In this document: positions 1-4,995 of the stretch, in pieces
Layout: each line of letters opens with the position of its first letter
Position numbering within the stretch: the stretch's first letter is position 1
NCBI GenBank assembly: GCA_008501785.1
Contig: QQUD01000746.1
Coordinates: 1-5,175 of the forward strand
Source: Chloroflexota bacterium
Lineage (GTDB): Bacteria; Chloroflexota; Anaerolineae; Promineifilales; Promineifilaceae
DNA: 5,175 nt
Reading direction: 5' to 3'
Program-made: the position numbers and the translations under genes
Notes under the pieces: generated by a model
Seen by the model: the letters and a program-made list of their open reading frames with translations, nothing else
The model's database searches: none
Told to the model about the DNA's origin: nothing

Positions 1-460
1 CCAGGAAGCACACGTCAAGCTGCGTCCTGTCGATTTCAACACTGAAGGGGTCTTCATGGCAGGCATGGCCCACTATCCCAAGCTGCTGGATGAGACGATG
101 ATTCAAGCGCAAGCTGCTGCCGCACGCGCCGCAAGGGTTTTGAGCAAGGAGACGATAACAGCAGGAGGTCGGGTCGCAGTTGTGGATGAATCGCTTTGCA
201 CCGGCTGTCTCACCTGCGTGCGTATTTGTCCGTTTGATGTCCCGGCAATCAAGCCGAACCTGACGGGGGTGGGTGGCATTATGGGAGCGGCGTATGTGGA
301 AACGGCCGTTTGCCAAGGCTGTGGCAACTGCGTATCCGAATGCCCCGCCCGCGCCATCCAGCTTATGCACTACACCGACGCCCAACTCACCGCCAAAGTT
401 GATGCACTTGTAAACCCGCCAGCAGGCTTCGTCCCGCTGGTAGAAATTTTGGAGATTTAA
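1..460 (+). CDS. hdrA: HdrA-like subunit, C-terminal fragment (5' end outside window)
   Basis: This is the 3' end of a heterodisulfide reductase subunit A-like flavoprotein. The frame is open from base 2, so the ATG at 56 is an internal Met and the true start lies upstream. The visible part begins with the family's typical end of the FAD domain (V-D-F-N-T-E-G-V-F-M-A-G, then H-Y-P-K and an Ala/Arg-rich helix). Two [4Fe-4S] ferredoxin motifs follow: C-x2-C-x2-C-x3-C-P with Cys codons at 197, 206, 215 and 227, and a second with Cys codons at 311, 320, 329 and 341. The protein ends in P-L-V-E-I-L-E-I. HdrA is a cytoplasmic FAD protein that acts as the bifurcating hub of Hdr complexes; whether bifurcation occurs here is inferred. 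The stop TAA shares its last A with the mvhD ATG (458-462), which implies translational coupling. Methanococcal HdrA can contain selenocysteine, but that region is outside this window. Confidence 0.93.
   Translation, partial: QEAHVKLRPVDFNTEGVFMAGMAHYPKLLDETMIQAQAAAARAARVLSKETITAGGRVAVVDESLCTGCLTCVRICPFDVPAIKPNLTGVGGIMGAAYVETAVCQGCGNCVSECPARAIQLMHYTDAQLTAKVDALVNPPAGFVPLVEILEI
300..311. repeat. Iterated palindrome AACGGCCGTT, copy 1 (in hdrA)
   Basis: This is a perfect 12-base palindrome, AAACGGCCGTTT, built on the core AACGGCCGTT. The core occurs four times in the window (cores at 301-310, 4175-4184, 4904-4913 and 5090-5099), whereas a given 10-mer is expected about 0.005 times in this length of random sequence. 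In all four copies the coding phase is xxA-ACG-GCC-GTT, reading T-A-V. This resembles in style the highly iterated palindromes of cyanobacteria (HIP1), although the sequence differs. This copy lies between the two ferredoxin motifs of HdrA, directly before the first Cys of the second one. Confidence 0.75.
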
Positions 461-864
461 TGACCGACTCATTCCAAATCATCGCCTACTGTTGTGAACA
501 TTGCGCCTATGCTGCTGCTGATCTGGCCGGTGGGCTGCGCCTGCAGTATCCACCGGACATCAAAGTGGTCGAGCTGCCCTGTACCGGCAAACTCGATGTG
601 CTGCTGGCGCTGCACGCCTTCGAAAGCGGCGTCGATGGCGTCATGGTCGCCGGTTGACTGCCTGGTGACTGTCATTACCTGGAAGGTAATACCAATGCCA
701 AACGGCGCGTAGCACGCACACAAGAATTGTTAGCTCAGATAGGTCTGGAACCAGAACGGGTCCGCATGTTCAATATCTCATCCGCGATGGCTGGTCAGTT
801 TACCGAAGCGGCCACACAAATGACTGCACAAATCACGGACCTGGGCCGCAGTCCATTGAATTAA
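460..864 (+). CDS. mvhD: MvhD-type [2Fe-2S] adaptor subunit, probable selenoprotein (Sec at TGA 655-657)
   Basis: This is a full-length MvhD/FlpD-family protein (methyl-viologen-reducing hydrogenase delta subunit family), the iron-sulfur adaptor that delivers electrons to HdrA. Conventional translation stops at TGA 655-657 after 65 residues. The same frame then continues for 68 further codons to TAA 862-864 and encodes the rest of the family: L-P-G-D-C-H-Y-L-E-G-N, then A-K-R-R-V, E-R-V-R-M-F and S-S-A-M-A-G. The TGA is residue 66 and replaces the conserved Cys of G-C-x-x-G-D-C-H. Other cysteines are C11, C12 and C15 (C-C-E-H-C-A-Y), C41 (P-C-T-G-K) and C71. With Sec the product is 134 residues, close to the usual length. 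A stem-loop suitable as a bacterial SECIS follows (separate entry). Other genes here end in TGA (4968-4970, 1493-1495) and contain no internal TGA, so TGA is not reassigned. The start overlaps the hdrA stop. The alternative, a TGC-to-TGA nonsense mutation, is less likely because both halves remain intact. Expression needs the selABCD machinery, which is not in the window. Confidence 0.88.
655..694 (+). promoter_or_regulatory. Sec UGA codon and candidate bacterial SECIS stem-loop
   Basis: The region runs from the in-frame TGA (655-657) through a hairpin inside the mvhD coding sequence. Bases 674-679 (ATTACC) pair perfectly with 685-690 (GGTAAT), and T680-A684 can add a seventh pair, leaving a GGA apical loop at 681-683. 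Bases 663-666 (TGGT) can pair with 691-694 (ACCA) below a left-side bulge of seven bases. In bacterial SECIS elements the apical loop lies roughly 16-37 nt after UGA and has a G in its first two positions, and SelB binds it. Here 23 nt separate the TGA from the loop GG, so both rules are met. The fold was worked out by eye and its energy was not calculated. Confidence 0.7.
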
Positions 865-865
865 G

Positions 866-899
866 AGGTGCAACGCACTTTCCTAAGTGCGTCGCACCT
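866..899 (+). repeat. Intergenic 15-bp stem-loop after mvhD (repeat or terminator-like)
   Basis: Bases 866-880 (AGGTGCAACGCACTT) pair with 885-899 (AAGTGCGTCGCACCT) around a four-base loop TCCT, with one mismatch (A872/C893). The stem begins two bases after the true mvhD stop at 862-864. It is followed by GAAAAGTT and not by a T run, so it is not a classical intrinsic terminator. It could act as a 3' mRNA stabiliser, an attenuating hairpin or one copy of a dispersed palindromic repeat. Confidence 0.7.
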
Positions 900-928
900 G
901 AAAAGTTACAAATTGAGGAATAAAACAA

Positions 929-1495
929 ATGCTTGCAACTCAAATCACAACGTATCGACAAATTGTCACACTCAAAGACGGCGTCAACATCTTGCTGCGA
1001 CCCATGACACCAGATGATGAACAAGCCCTCATCAACCTATTCAGCCCCATTAGCGACGAAGATTTGCGCTATTTGCACGACAATGTGCGCGACCCAACTA
1101 CGATTCAAGAGTGGTGCGACCATTTAGATTTTAAACGTGTGTTGCCATTGATGGCGCTTGTCAATGAACGTGCAGTCGGACAAGCCAGTTTGCATCTCCA
1201 AAAAGGCCCGGCTCGGCACATGGCCAAAGTTCGCATCTTTCTCGCGCAAGATTTTCGACGGCGTGGATTGGGCACAAAAATGTTAAACACGCTCATCGAG
1301 TTGGCTCGTAAGCAAGATTTGCATATGTTGGTTGCCGAAGTGGTAGCCGACCAATCGAAAGTTATCAAAGCCTTTCAATCGTTGGGATTCCAACTGCGCT
1401 GCACTTTTGAAGATTACTTCATGCTGCCCAATGGCGAGACCCGCGATGTAGCAGTCCTGGTGCTTCCCTTAAAAATGAATATTGATGAATTCTGA
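929..1495 (+). CDS. GNAT-family N-acetyltransferase
   Basis: This 188-residue protein has the Gcn5-related N-acetyltransferase fold, which transfers an acetyl group from acetyl-CoA to an amine. The N-terminal part has the typical L-R-P-M-T-P-D-D-E (about residues 23-31) followed by L-F-S-P-I-S-D-E-D-L-R-Y-L, which resembles GNAT domains of protein-lysine acetyltransferases of the Pat type. The acetyl-CoA-binding motif A is V-R-I-F-L-A-Q-D-F followed by R110-R-R-G113-L-G115, which fits R/Q-x-x-G-x-G. Motif B is seen in V-I-K-A-F-Q-S-L-G-F (about 148-157). There is no signal peptide or membrane segment. The ATG at 929 has GAGG at 915-918, a slightly long spacing. The gene sits between mvhD and metV but is flanked on both sides by strong hairpins. 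The substrate cannot be read from the sequence; a role in acetylating metabolic enzymes is speculation. An amino-acid or antibiotic acetyltransferase is equally possible. Confidence 0.85.
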   Translation: MLATQITTYRQIVTLKDGVNILLRPMTPDDEQALINLFSPISDEDLRYLHDNVRDPTTIQEWCDHLDFKRVLPLMALVNERAVGQASLHLQKGPARHMAKVRIFLAQDFRRRGLGTKMLNTLIELARKQDLHMLVAEVVADQSKVIKAFQSLGFQLRCTFEDYFMLPNGETRDVAVLVLPLKMNIDEF

Positions 1496-1508
1496 ACCTA
1501 CTTTCCCT

Positions 1509-1554
1509 GGAGTGGAGGCTTTAGCCGGAACGTTCCGGTTAAAGCCTCCACTCC
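1509..1554. repeat. 46-nt near-perfect intergenic palindrome
   Basis: The left arm 1509-1531 and right arm 1532-1554 are reverse complements over all 23 positions except one, G1524 opposite T1539, which is a G-U wobble in RNA. The centre is AACGTT with no spacer loop, and the outer ends are GGAGTGGAGG and CCTCCACTCC. It starts 14 nt after the GNAT stop. No T tract follows, so a simple terminator is unlikely. It could be a dispersed palindromic (REP or MITE-like) element, a cruciform site or a strong RNA processing hairpin. Its G-rich left arm and C-rich right arm resemble the other repeats here. Confidence 0.8.
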
Positions 1555-1585
1555 GATTCGCTGTGACCGGTCTGCTGACCGAATC
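1555..1585 (+). promoter_or_regulatory. Secondary stem-loop in the metV leader
   Basis: GATTCG (1555-1560) is complementary to CGAATC (1580-1585). Inside it, GGTC (1569-1572) can pair with GACC (1576-1579) around TGCT, stacking next to the outer helix with the left side unpaired. It directly follows the 46-nt palindrome and ends just before the metV Shine-Dalgarno GGAGG (1591-1595), so it could influence metV translation. No riboswitch class was recognised. Confidence 0.35.
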
Positions 1586-1602
1586 ACCTCGGAGGATAAC
1601 CT

Positions 1603-2286
1603 ATGATTATTGCCGAACAAAAACCACTAGACGAAATCAAAACCCTGGTAGCTAATGCCGAAAAGGTGTTAGTTGTGGGATGCGGTACATGCGTTACCGT
1701 TTGTTTTGCTGGCGGTGCTAGAGAAGCAGCCATCACCGCCTCCTCTTTGCGCATGTCCACCAAGCTTGATGGCAATGGGCAGGCAGTTACCGATGTCACC
1801 GTGCAGCGCCAATGCGAATGGGAATACTTGGATCAAATTTCAGACCAAATTGCCGATGCGGATATAGTGCTTTCGTTAGGCTGTGGCATTGGCGTTCAGG
1901 CCATCGCCGAACATTTCCCCAATGCGTGGGTGGTGCCAGGGCTGAACACCAGTTTCCTGGGCTTGCCGACAGAACAGGGTGTTTGGGTAGAGCGGTGCGC
2001 AGCGTGTGGTGACTGTGTGCTTGGCTTGACCGGTGGGATTTGTCCCATCGCTCGCTGCTCCAAATCATTGCTTAACGGACCTTGCGGTGGTTCAGAAGCA
2101 GGCCACTGTGAAATCGATCCTGACGTTTCATGCGCCTGGCAGCTCATTTACGACCGCCTCAGCAGCATGGACAAGCTAGACACCATCCTAGAACTACAAC
2201 CACCGAAAAACTGGAAATCCTCTCGTGACGGCGGTCCGCGCAAGATTGTGCGGCAGGATTTGCGGTTGGTAGAAGATAGTCCTTAG
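1603..2286 (+). CDS. metV: MetV, methylene-THF reductase partner (MTHFR C-terminal domain protein)
   Basis: This 227-residue cysteine-rich protein is the partner of MetF in Wood-Ljungdahl methylenetetrahydrofolate reductases. It begins with V-L-V-V-G-C27-G-T-C30-V-T-V-C34-F-A-G-G, then V-Q-R-Q-C71-E-W-E and L-S-L-G-C94-G-I-G-V-Q-A-I-A-E. The C-terminal MTHFR_C-type cluster is C132-A-A-C135-G-D-C138, G-G-I-C147-P-I-A-R-C152, L-L-N-G-P-C161-G-G-S and C169. It ends with the characteristic S-R-D-G-G-P-R-K-I-V-R. The many cysteines indicate iron-sulfur (possibly also zinc) centres passing electrons from the Hdr module to the MetF flavin; which residues bind which metal cannot be seen. The ATG at 1603 has a strong GGAGG seven bases upstream. 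metV and metF are adjacent as in Moorella-type clusters. The TAG stop (2284-2286) is part of the first TAGTC unit of the following repeat array. Confidence 0.93.
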   Translation: MIIAEQKPLDEIKTLVANAEKVLVVGCGTCVTVCFAGGAREAAITASSLRMSTKLDGNGQAVTDVTVQRQCEWEYLDQISDQIADADIVLSLGCGIGVQAIAEHFPNAWVVPGLNTSFLGLPTEQGVWVERCAACGDCVLGLTGGICPIARCSKSLLNGPCGGSEAGHCEIDPDVSCAWQLIYDRLSSMDKLDTILELQPPKNWKSSRDGGPRKIVRQDLRLVEDSP

Positions 2287-2366
2287 TCAAGTAGTCGGGT
2301 AGTCGATAGTCATGGAACTATGGACTACAAGACTACTCGACTAACGACTCCAAGACTATCTGACTA
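2284..2366. repeat. TAGTC/GACTA interspersed array forming an imperfect inverted repeat
   Basis: Four TAGTC units start at 2284, 2292, 2300 and 2307. Six GACTA-type units start at 2323, 2331, 2339, 2346 (GACTC), 2354 and 2362. Spacings are 8,8,7 on the left and 8,8,7,8,8 on the right. The left units can pair with the inverted right units to make a long hairpin with small internal loops; TAGTCGGGTAGTC (2292-2304) matches the complement of 2331-2343 at 12 of 13 positions. The array fills almost the whole metV-metF gap. It resembles the short tandemly repeated repetitive sequences (STRR) of cyanobacteria and other large-genome bacteria. Confidence 0.75.
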
Positions 2367-2381
2367 ATAAAGGAGCAAACG

Positions 2382-3407
2382 ATGACAGACGTTACTCATC
2401 AAAATGGATACCTCGCCGGATCGAATCTGGAGCGGGTGCTGCGGGCGGGGCATTTCGCGGTGACGGGTGAGTTGGGACCGCCGCAAAGTGCCGACGGTGA
2501 GGTGATTCGCAAAAAGACGACACTGCTTAAGGGGTATTGTGATGCGGTGAATATCACCGACAACCAGACGGCGATTGTACGCATGTCTAGCATTGGTGCG
2601 GGTACGATTGTGGTGCAGGAAGGGTTGGAGCCGGTGATTCAAATGACGTGTCGAGACCGCAATCGGCTGGCAATTCAGGCTGATTTGCTCGGTGCGTACG
2701 CACTTGGAATGCGCAATTTGCTCTGCTTAACTGGCGATCATCAAAACTTTGGCAATCACCCCAACGCTAAAAATGTGTTTGACATGGATTCATTGCAACT
2801 GGTGCATATGGTGGCCGATATTCGTGATGAACATATTTTCCAGTGCGGCGATAAGTTTAAAGGGCAGGAAGCGCGATTTTTTGTTGGTGCGGCGGCGGCT
2901 CCATTTGCGGACCCGATTGATTTTCGGCCGTATCGGTTAGCCAAAAAGGTAAAAGCGGGTGCCAATTTCATTCAGACGCAGTTGGTGTATGACGTGCCTG
3001 CTTTTGAAAAATATATGGCTAAGGTGCGTGAATTAGGCTTGCATAAACAAACGTACATCTTGGCAGGTGTAGGGCCACTGAAAAGCCCAGGCATGGCGCG
3101 TTATATGAAAAACAAAGTCCCCGGCATTCTGGTTCCTGACGAATTGATTAAACGCATGGCGGCAGCGAGCAAGCCCTGGGCAGGCAAGAAGAAGGATGAG
3201 CTAACTAGGGAAGATAAAATTGCCCGATCTAAAGCGTGGAAGGCGGAAGGGATTCAGATTTGTGTTGAATTGGTGCAGCAGTTACGCGAGATTGAAGGTG
3301 TTGCCGGGGTGCATGTGATGGCGATTGAGTGGGAGGAGGCAATGAAGCCGATTGTGGAGGGGGCGGGGTTGTATCCGAGGCCGGTGGTGGCGGAAGCAGT
3401 TGCATAA
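2382..3407 (+). CDS. metF: Methylenetetrahydrofolate reductase, FAD subunit
   Basis: This 341-residue MetF-family TIM-barrel flavoprotein reduces 5,10-methylene-THF to 5-methyl-THF. E30 in F-A-V-T-G-E-L-G-P-P matches the catalytic glutamate of bacterial MetF (E28 in E. coli), and D119 in L-C-L-T-G-D matches the flavin-interacting aspartate (D120 in E. coli). The barrel continues with K-A-G-A-N-F-I-Q-T-Q, I-L-A-G-V-G-P-L-K-S and a C-terminal V-H-V-M-A-I-E-W-E. It is longer than E. coli MetF (about 296 residues), partly because of a Lys-rich charged stretch at about 262-290 (K-P-W-A-G-K-K-K-D-E-L). The start has AGGAG (2371-2375) six bases upstream of the ATG. It lies 95 nt downstream of metV and probably shares its transcript. 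The electron donor is expected to be MetV/Hdr and not NAD(P)H directly; this is inferred from context. Codon use is markedly G-ending near both ends of the gene. Confidence 0.95.
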   Translation: MTDVTHQNGYLAGSNLERVLRAGHFAVTGELGPPQSADGEVIRKKTTLLKGYCDAVNITDNQTAIVRMSSIGAGTIVVQEGLEPVIQMTCRDRNRLAIQADLLGAYALGMRNLLCLTGDHQNFGNHPNAKNVFDMDSLQLVHMVADIRDEHIFQCGDKFKGQEARFFVGAAAAPFADPIDFRPYRLAKKVKAGANFIQTQLVYDVPAFEKYMAKVRELGLHKQTYILAGVGPLKSPGMARYMKNKVPGILVPDELIKRMAAASKPWAGKKKDELTREDKIARSKAWKAEGIQICVELVQQLREIEGVAGVHVMAIEWEEAMKPIVEGAGLYPRPVVAEAVA

Positions 3408-3437
3408 GGTGAGTTCAATTTAGATTACTCAATGAAG

Positions 3438-3479
3438 AAATAATGAATTGTGAATAATGAATTGTGAATTGTGAAGTGG
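3438..3479 (+). repeat. Heptamer tandem repeat (GAATTGT type)
   Basis: Consecutive seven-base units read AAATAAT, GAATTGT, GAATAAT, GAATTGT, GAATTGT and GAAGTGG, with three exact GAATTGT copies at 3445, 3459 and 3466. This is the style of heptameric STRR sequences known from intergenic DNA of filamentous cyanobacteria. It begins 30 nt after the metF stop and is much richer in A+T than its surroundings. There are no spacers of CRISPR length. Confidence 0.7.
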
Positions 3480-3485
3480 CGGCGA

Positions 3486-3546
3486 ATCTTCCCGGAAGCT
3501 GTAAACCATAACTTGGGAACAACTTTTATTCAGCTTCCGGGAAGAT
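3486..3546. repeat. 16-bp perfect inverted repeat with 29-nt spacer upstream of hdrCB
   Basis: Bases 3486-3501 (ATCTTCCCGGAAGCTG) are the exact reverse complement of 3531-3546. Each arm also contains a short internal near-palindrome around CTTCC/GGAAG. The spacer (3502-3530) is A+T-rich. The element lies between metF and hdrCB and ends 17 nt before the hdrCB ATG. It could be a small non-autonomous palindromic element, a transcript hairpin or a regulator site. No T tract follows the second arm. Confidence 0.75.
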
Positions 3547-3563
3547 GAATTAGGATATGAGCT

Positions 3564-4970
3564 ATGAACGAACAAAATGAGCCGATGTCGATCCGGAATG
3601 ATTTGGCGCAGCGGGTGCAGGAGAAATTGGGGCAAAATGTGTATCTTTGCTACCAGTGTGTCAAATGCAGCAGCGGCTGCCCGGTGGGGGCGTTTTTTGA
3701 TTGGCAGCCGAATCAGATTATGCGGGCGGTGCAGTTAGGGCAAGAGGATATTGCGCTGGCGTCGCAAACGCCGTGGCTGTGTGCGGCTTGCCAGACTTGT
3801 ACGACGCGCTGTCCACAAAATCTGGATATTAATGGCATCATGGAGTTTTTGACACGGGAAGCTGTTGAGCGTGGACTTCCGTCGCCAGTACCGCAAGTGG
3901 ATGATTTTAACAAGGCGTTTATGCGTGAGGTGCGGTTGTGGGGGCGGGCGTATGAGCCGGGATTGATGGCTGAGTATATGCTGCGCCATCCAAGCAGCCT
4001 GCTGGAAGATAGAGAATTGTTTACCGGGATGCTGAAGAAGCGAAAAGTGGCAATTATGCCAAAACTGGGGCGACCCCCACGCAAAGTGAAGCGGGTGGCG
4101 GGTGCGTCGAAAGCGGTGGCTTATTATCCGGGATGCTCTTTGCATTCGACGGCGGTGGAGTTTAATGAGTCGGCAACGGCCGTTTCCACCACCCTCGGTC
4201 TCCAGCTCATCGAACCAAAAGGATGGGTCTGCTGTGGCAGTTCTGCCGCGCACAAGCTGGACCCCGAACGGGCTACCCATTTGCCCATGGAAAACCTGGC
4301 CTTGATTGAACAAAGCGGCTTCAAAGAAGTGACGATGCCTTGCGCTGCCTGCTTTAACCGGCACAAAGCGGCTCAATACGAAATGCGCCACGATGCGCAG
4401 CACAAAGCAGATGTCGATGCGGCAAACGGGTATGCATATCAAGATTCGGTGCGGGTGAGCACGCTGACTGAGACAATTCATAAGCACGTCGGTACGGAGG
4501 AGATTGCAAAGCGTATCGAGAAGCCTTTGGATGCGCTCAATGTGGTTACTTATTATGGTTGTTTATTGACGCGTCCGCCGCAGGTGACAGAAGCAGAGCA
4601 TCCTGAAAACCCAACAGATATGGATGAACTGTTGGCTGCTGCTGGCGCTAACGTTCAAGATTGGTCGTACAAAACGCAGTGCTGTGGGGCTGCTCATTCA
4701 CTGACACGACCAGATATTGTGCTGTCGTTGAGCAGCGACTTGATTCGCCATGCGCGTGAAGTGGAGGCGGATGTGATTGCGGTGGCTTGCCCGCTGTGTC
4801 ACATGAATTTGGATGCGAGACAGGCGCAAATGAATTTGGATGCGCCGATGCCGATTATGTACTTTACGCAGTTATTGGCAATTGCGCTGGGGCTGCCGGA
4901 GAAAACGGCCGTTTTGCACAAAAACCTCGTCGATCCGCGACCACTGCTGCGTGAAAAAGAACTGCTGTGA
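3564..4970 (+). CDS. HdrC-HdrB fusion (HdrD-like heterodisulfide reductase subunit)
   Basis: This 468-residue cytoplasmic iron-sulfur protein joins HdrC and HdrB in one chain. The HdrC part (about 1-110) has two [4Fe-4S] motifs: C29-Y-Q-C32-V-K-C35-S-S-G-C39-P and C73-A-A-C76-Q-T-C79-T-T-R-C83-P. A linker with a basic patch (about 157-178) leads to the HdrB part with two CCG domains: C191-x31-C223-C224-G-x35-C260-x2-C263, and C333-x39-C373-C374-G-x34-C409-x2-C412. These are the ligands of the two non-cubane [4Fe-4S] clusters of HdrB, and all are present. It ends with the HdrB-like Y-F-T-Q-L-L and L-V-D-P-R-P-L-L. The order HdrC-then-HdrB matches methanogen HdrD, but no HdrE cytochrome is visible, no membrane segment is present and the context is metVF. 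AGGA (3552-3555) lies eight bases before the ATG; an internal ATG at 3585 (residue 8) is an alternative start. Codon use shifts from G-ending to C-ending at about 4175 and back near 4440. The natural substrate is unknown. Confidence 0.93.
   Translation: MNEQNEPMSIRNDLAQRVQEKLGQNVYLCYQCVKCSSGCPVGAFFDWQPNQIMRAVQLGQEDIALASQTPWLCAACQTCTTRCPQNLDINGIMEFLTREAVERGLPSPVPQVDDFNKAFMREVRLWGRAYEPGLMAEYMLRHPSSLLEDRELFTGMLKKRKVAIMPKLGRPPRKVKRVAGASKAVAYYPGCSLHSTAVEFNESATAVSTTLGLQLIEPKGWVCCGSSAAHKLDPERATHLPMENLALIEQSGFKEVTMPCAACFNRHKAAQYEMRHDAQHKADVDAANGYAYQDSVRVSTLTETIHKHVGTEEIAKRIEKPLDALNVVTYYGCLLTRPPQVTEAEHPENPTDMDELLAAAGANVQDWSYKTQCCGAAHSLTRPDIVLSLSSDLIRHAREVEADVIAVACPLCHMNLDARQAQMNLDAPMPIMYFTQLLAIALGLPEKTAVLHKNLVDPRPLLREKELL
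4175..4184. repeat. Iterated palindrome AACGGCCGTT, copy 2 (in hdrCB)
   Basis: This copy has the core palindrome plus a 3' T but C in place of A on its left, so only ten bases are self-complementary. It encodes T205-A206-V207 between the first CCG cysteine and the C223-C224 pair of the HdrB part. The abrupt change to C-ending codons in this gene begins here. Confidence 0.75.
4904..4913. repeat. Iterated palindrome AACGGCCGTT, copy 3 (in hdrCB)
   Basis: This is the longest-A/T version: with its flanks it forms the 14-base palindrome AAAACGGCCGTTTT (4902-4915). It encodes K-T-A-V-L close to the C-terminus of the fusion protein, in the family's variable stretch before the conserved H-K-x-L-V-D-P-R. 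Confidence 0.75.
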
Positions 4971-4995
4971 ACAGGAAAGCGGAAGGGAGACCGCA

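Noticed and set aside
460..657. mvhD as a 65-residue truncated gene or frameshifted pseudogene
   Set aside because: The coding frame does not shift; it resumes in phase directly after the TGA with conserved family residues, and only the conserved Cys codon is replaced.
655..657. TGA reassigned to Trp or Gly in this organism
   Set aside because: The GNAT gene and hdrCB both end in TGA at the expected family lengths, tryptophan is encoded by TGG throughout, and no other internal TGA is found in the real genes.
865..928. Riboswitch or tRNA in the gaps between genes
   Set aside because: The gaps are filled by simple palindromes; no cloverleaf or known riboswitch core could be recognised by eye.
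866..1554. Hairpins at 866-899 and 1509-1554 as intrinsic terminators
   Set aside because: Both are followed by sequence without a T run, so only a structural repeat or RNA-processing role can be supported.
3438..3479. CRISPR array
   Set aside because: Units are seven bases long and adjacent, with no spacers.
3408..3563. Sigma70-type promoter upstream of hdrCB
   Set aside because: TTG-containing and A/T-rich hexamers exist, but no pair has convincing -35/-10 matches with 16-18 nt spacing, and the repeats make chance matches likely.
3735..4487. 250-residue minus-strand ORF
   Set aside because: It is the antisense shadow of hdrCB; its sequence has no recognisable domain and the sense strand carries all cluster ligands.
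4968..4970. Selenocysteine or readthrough at the hdrCB TGA
   Set aside because: The HdrB family ends at this point (L-V-D-P-R-P-L-L plus a few residues), there is no conserved Cys at this position, and what follows does not resemble HdrB.
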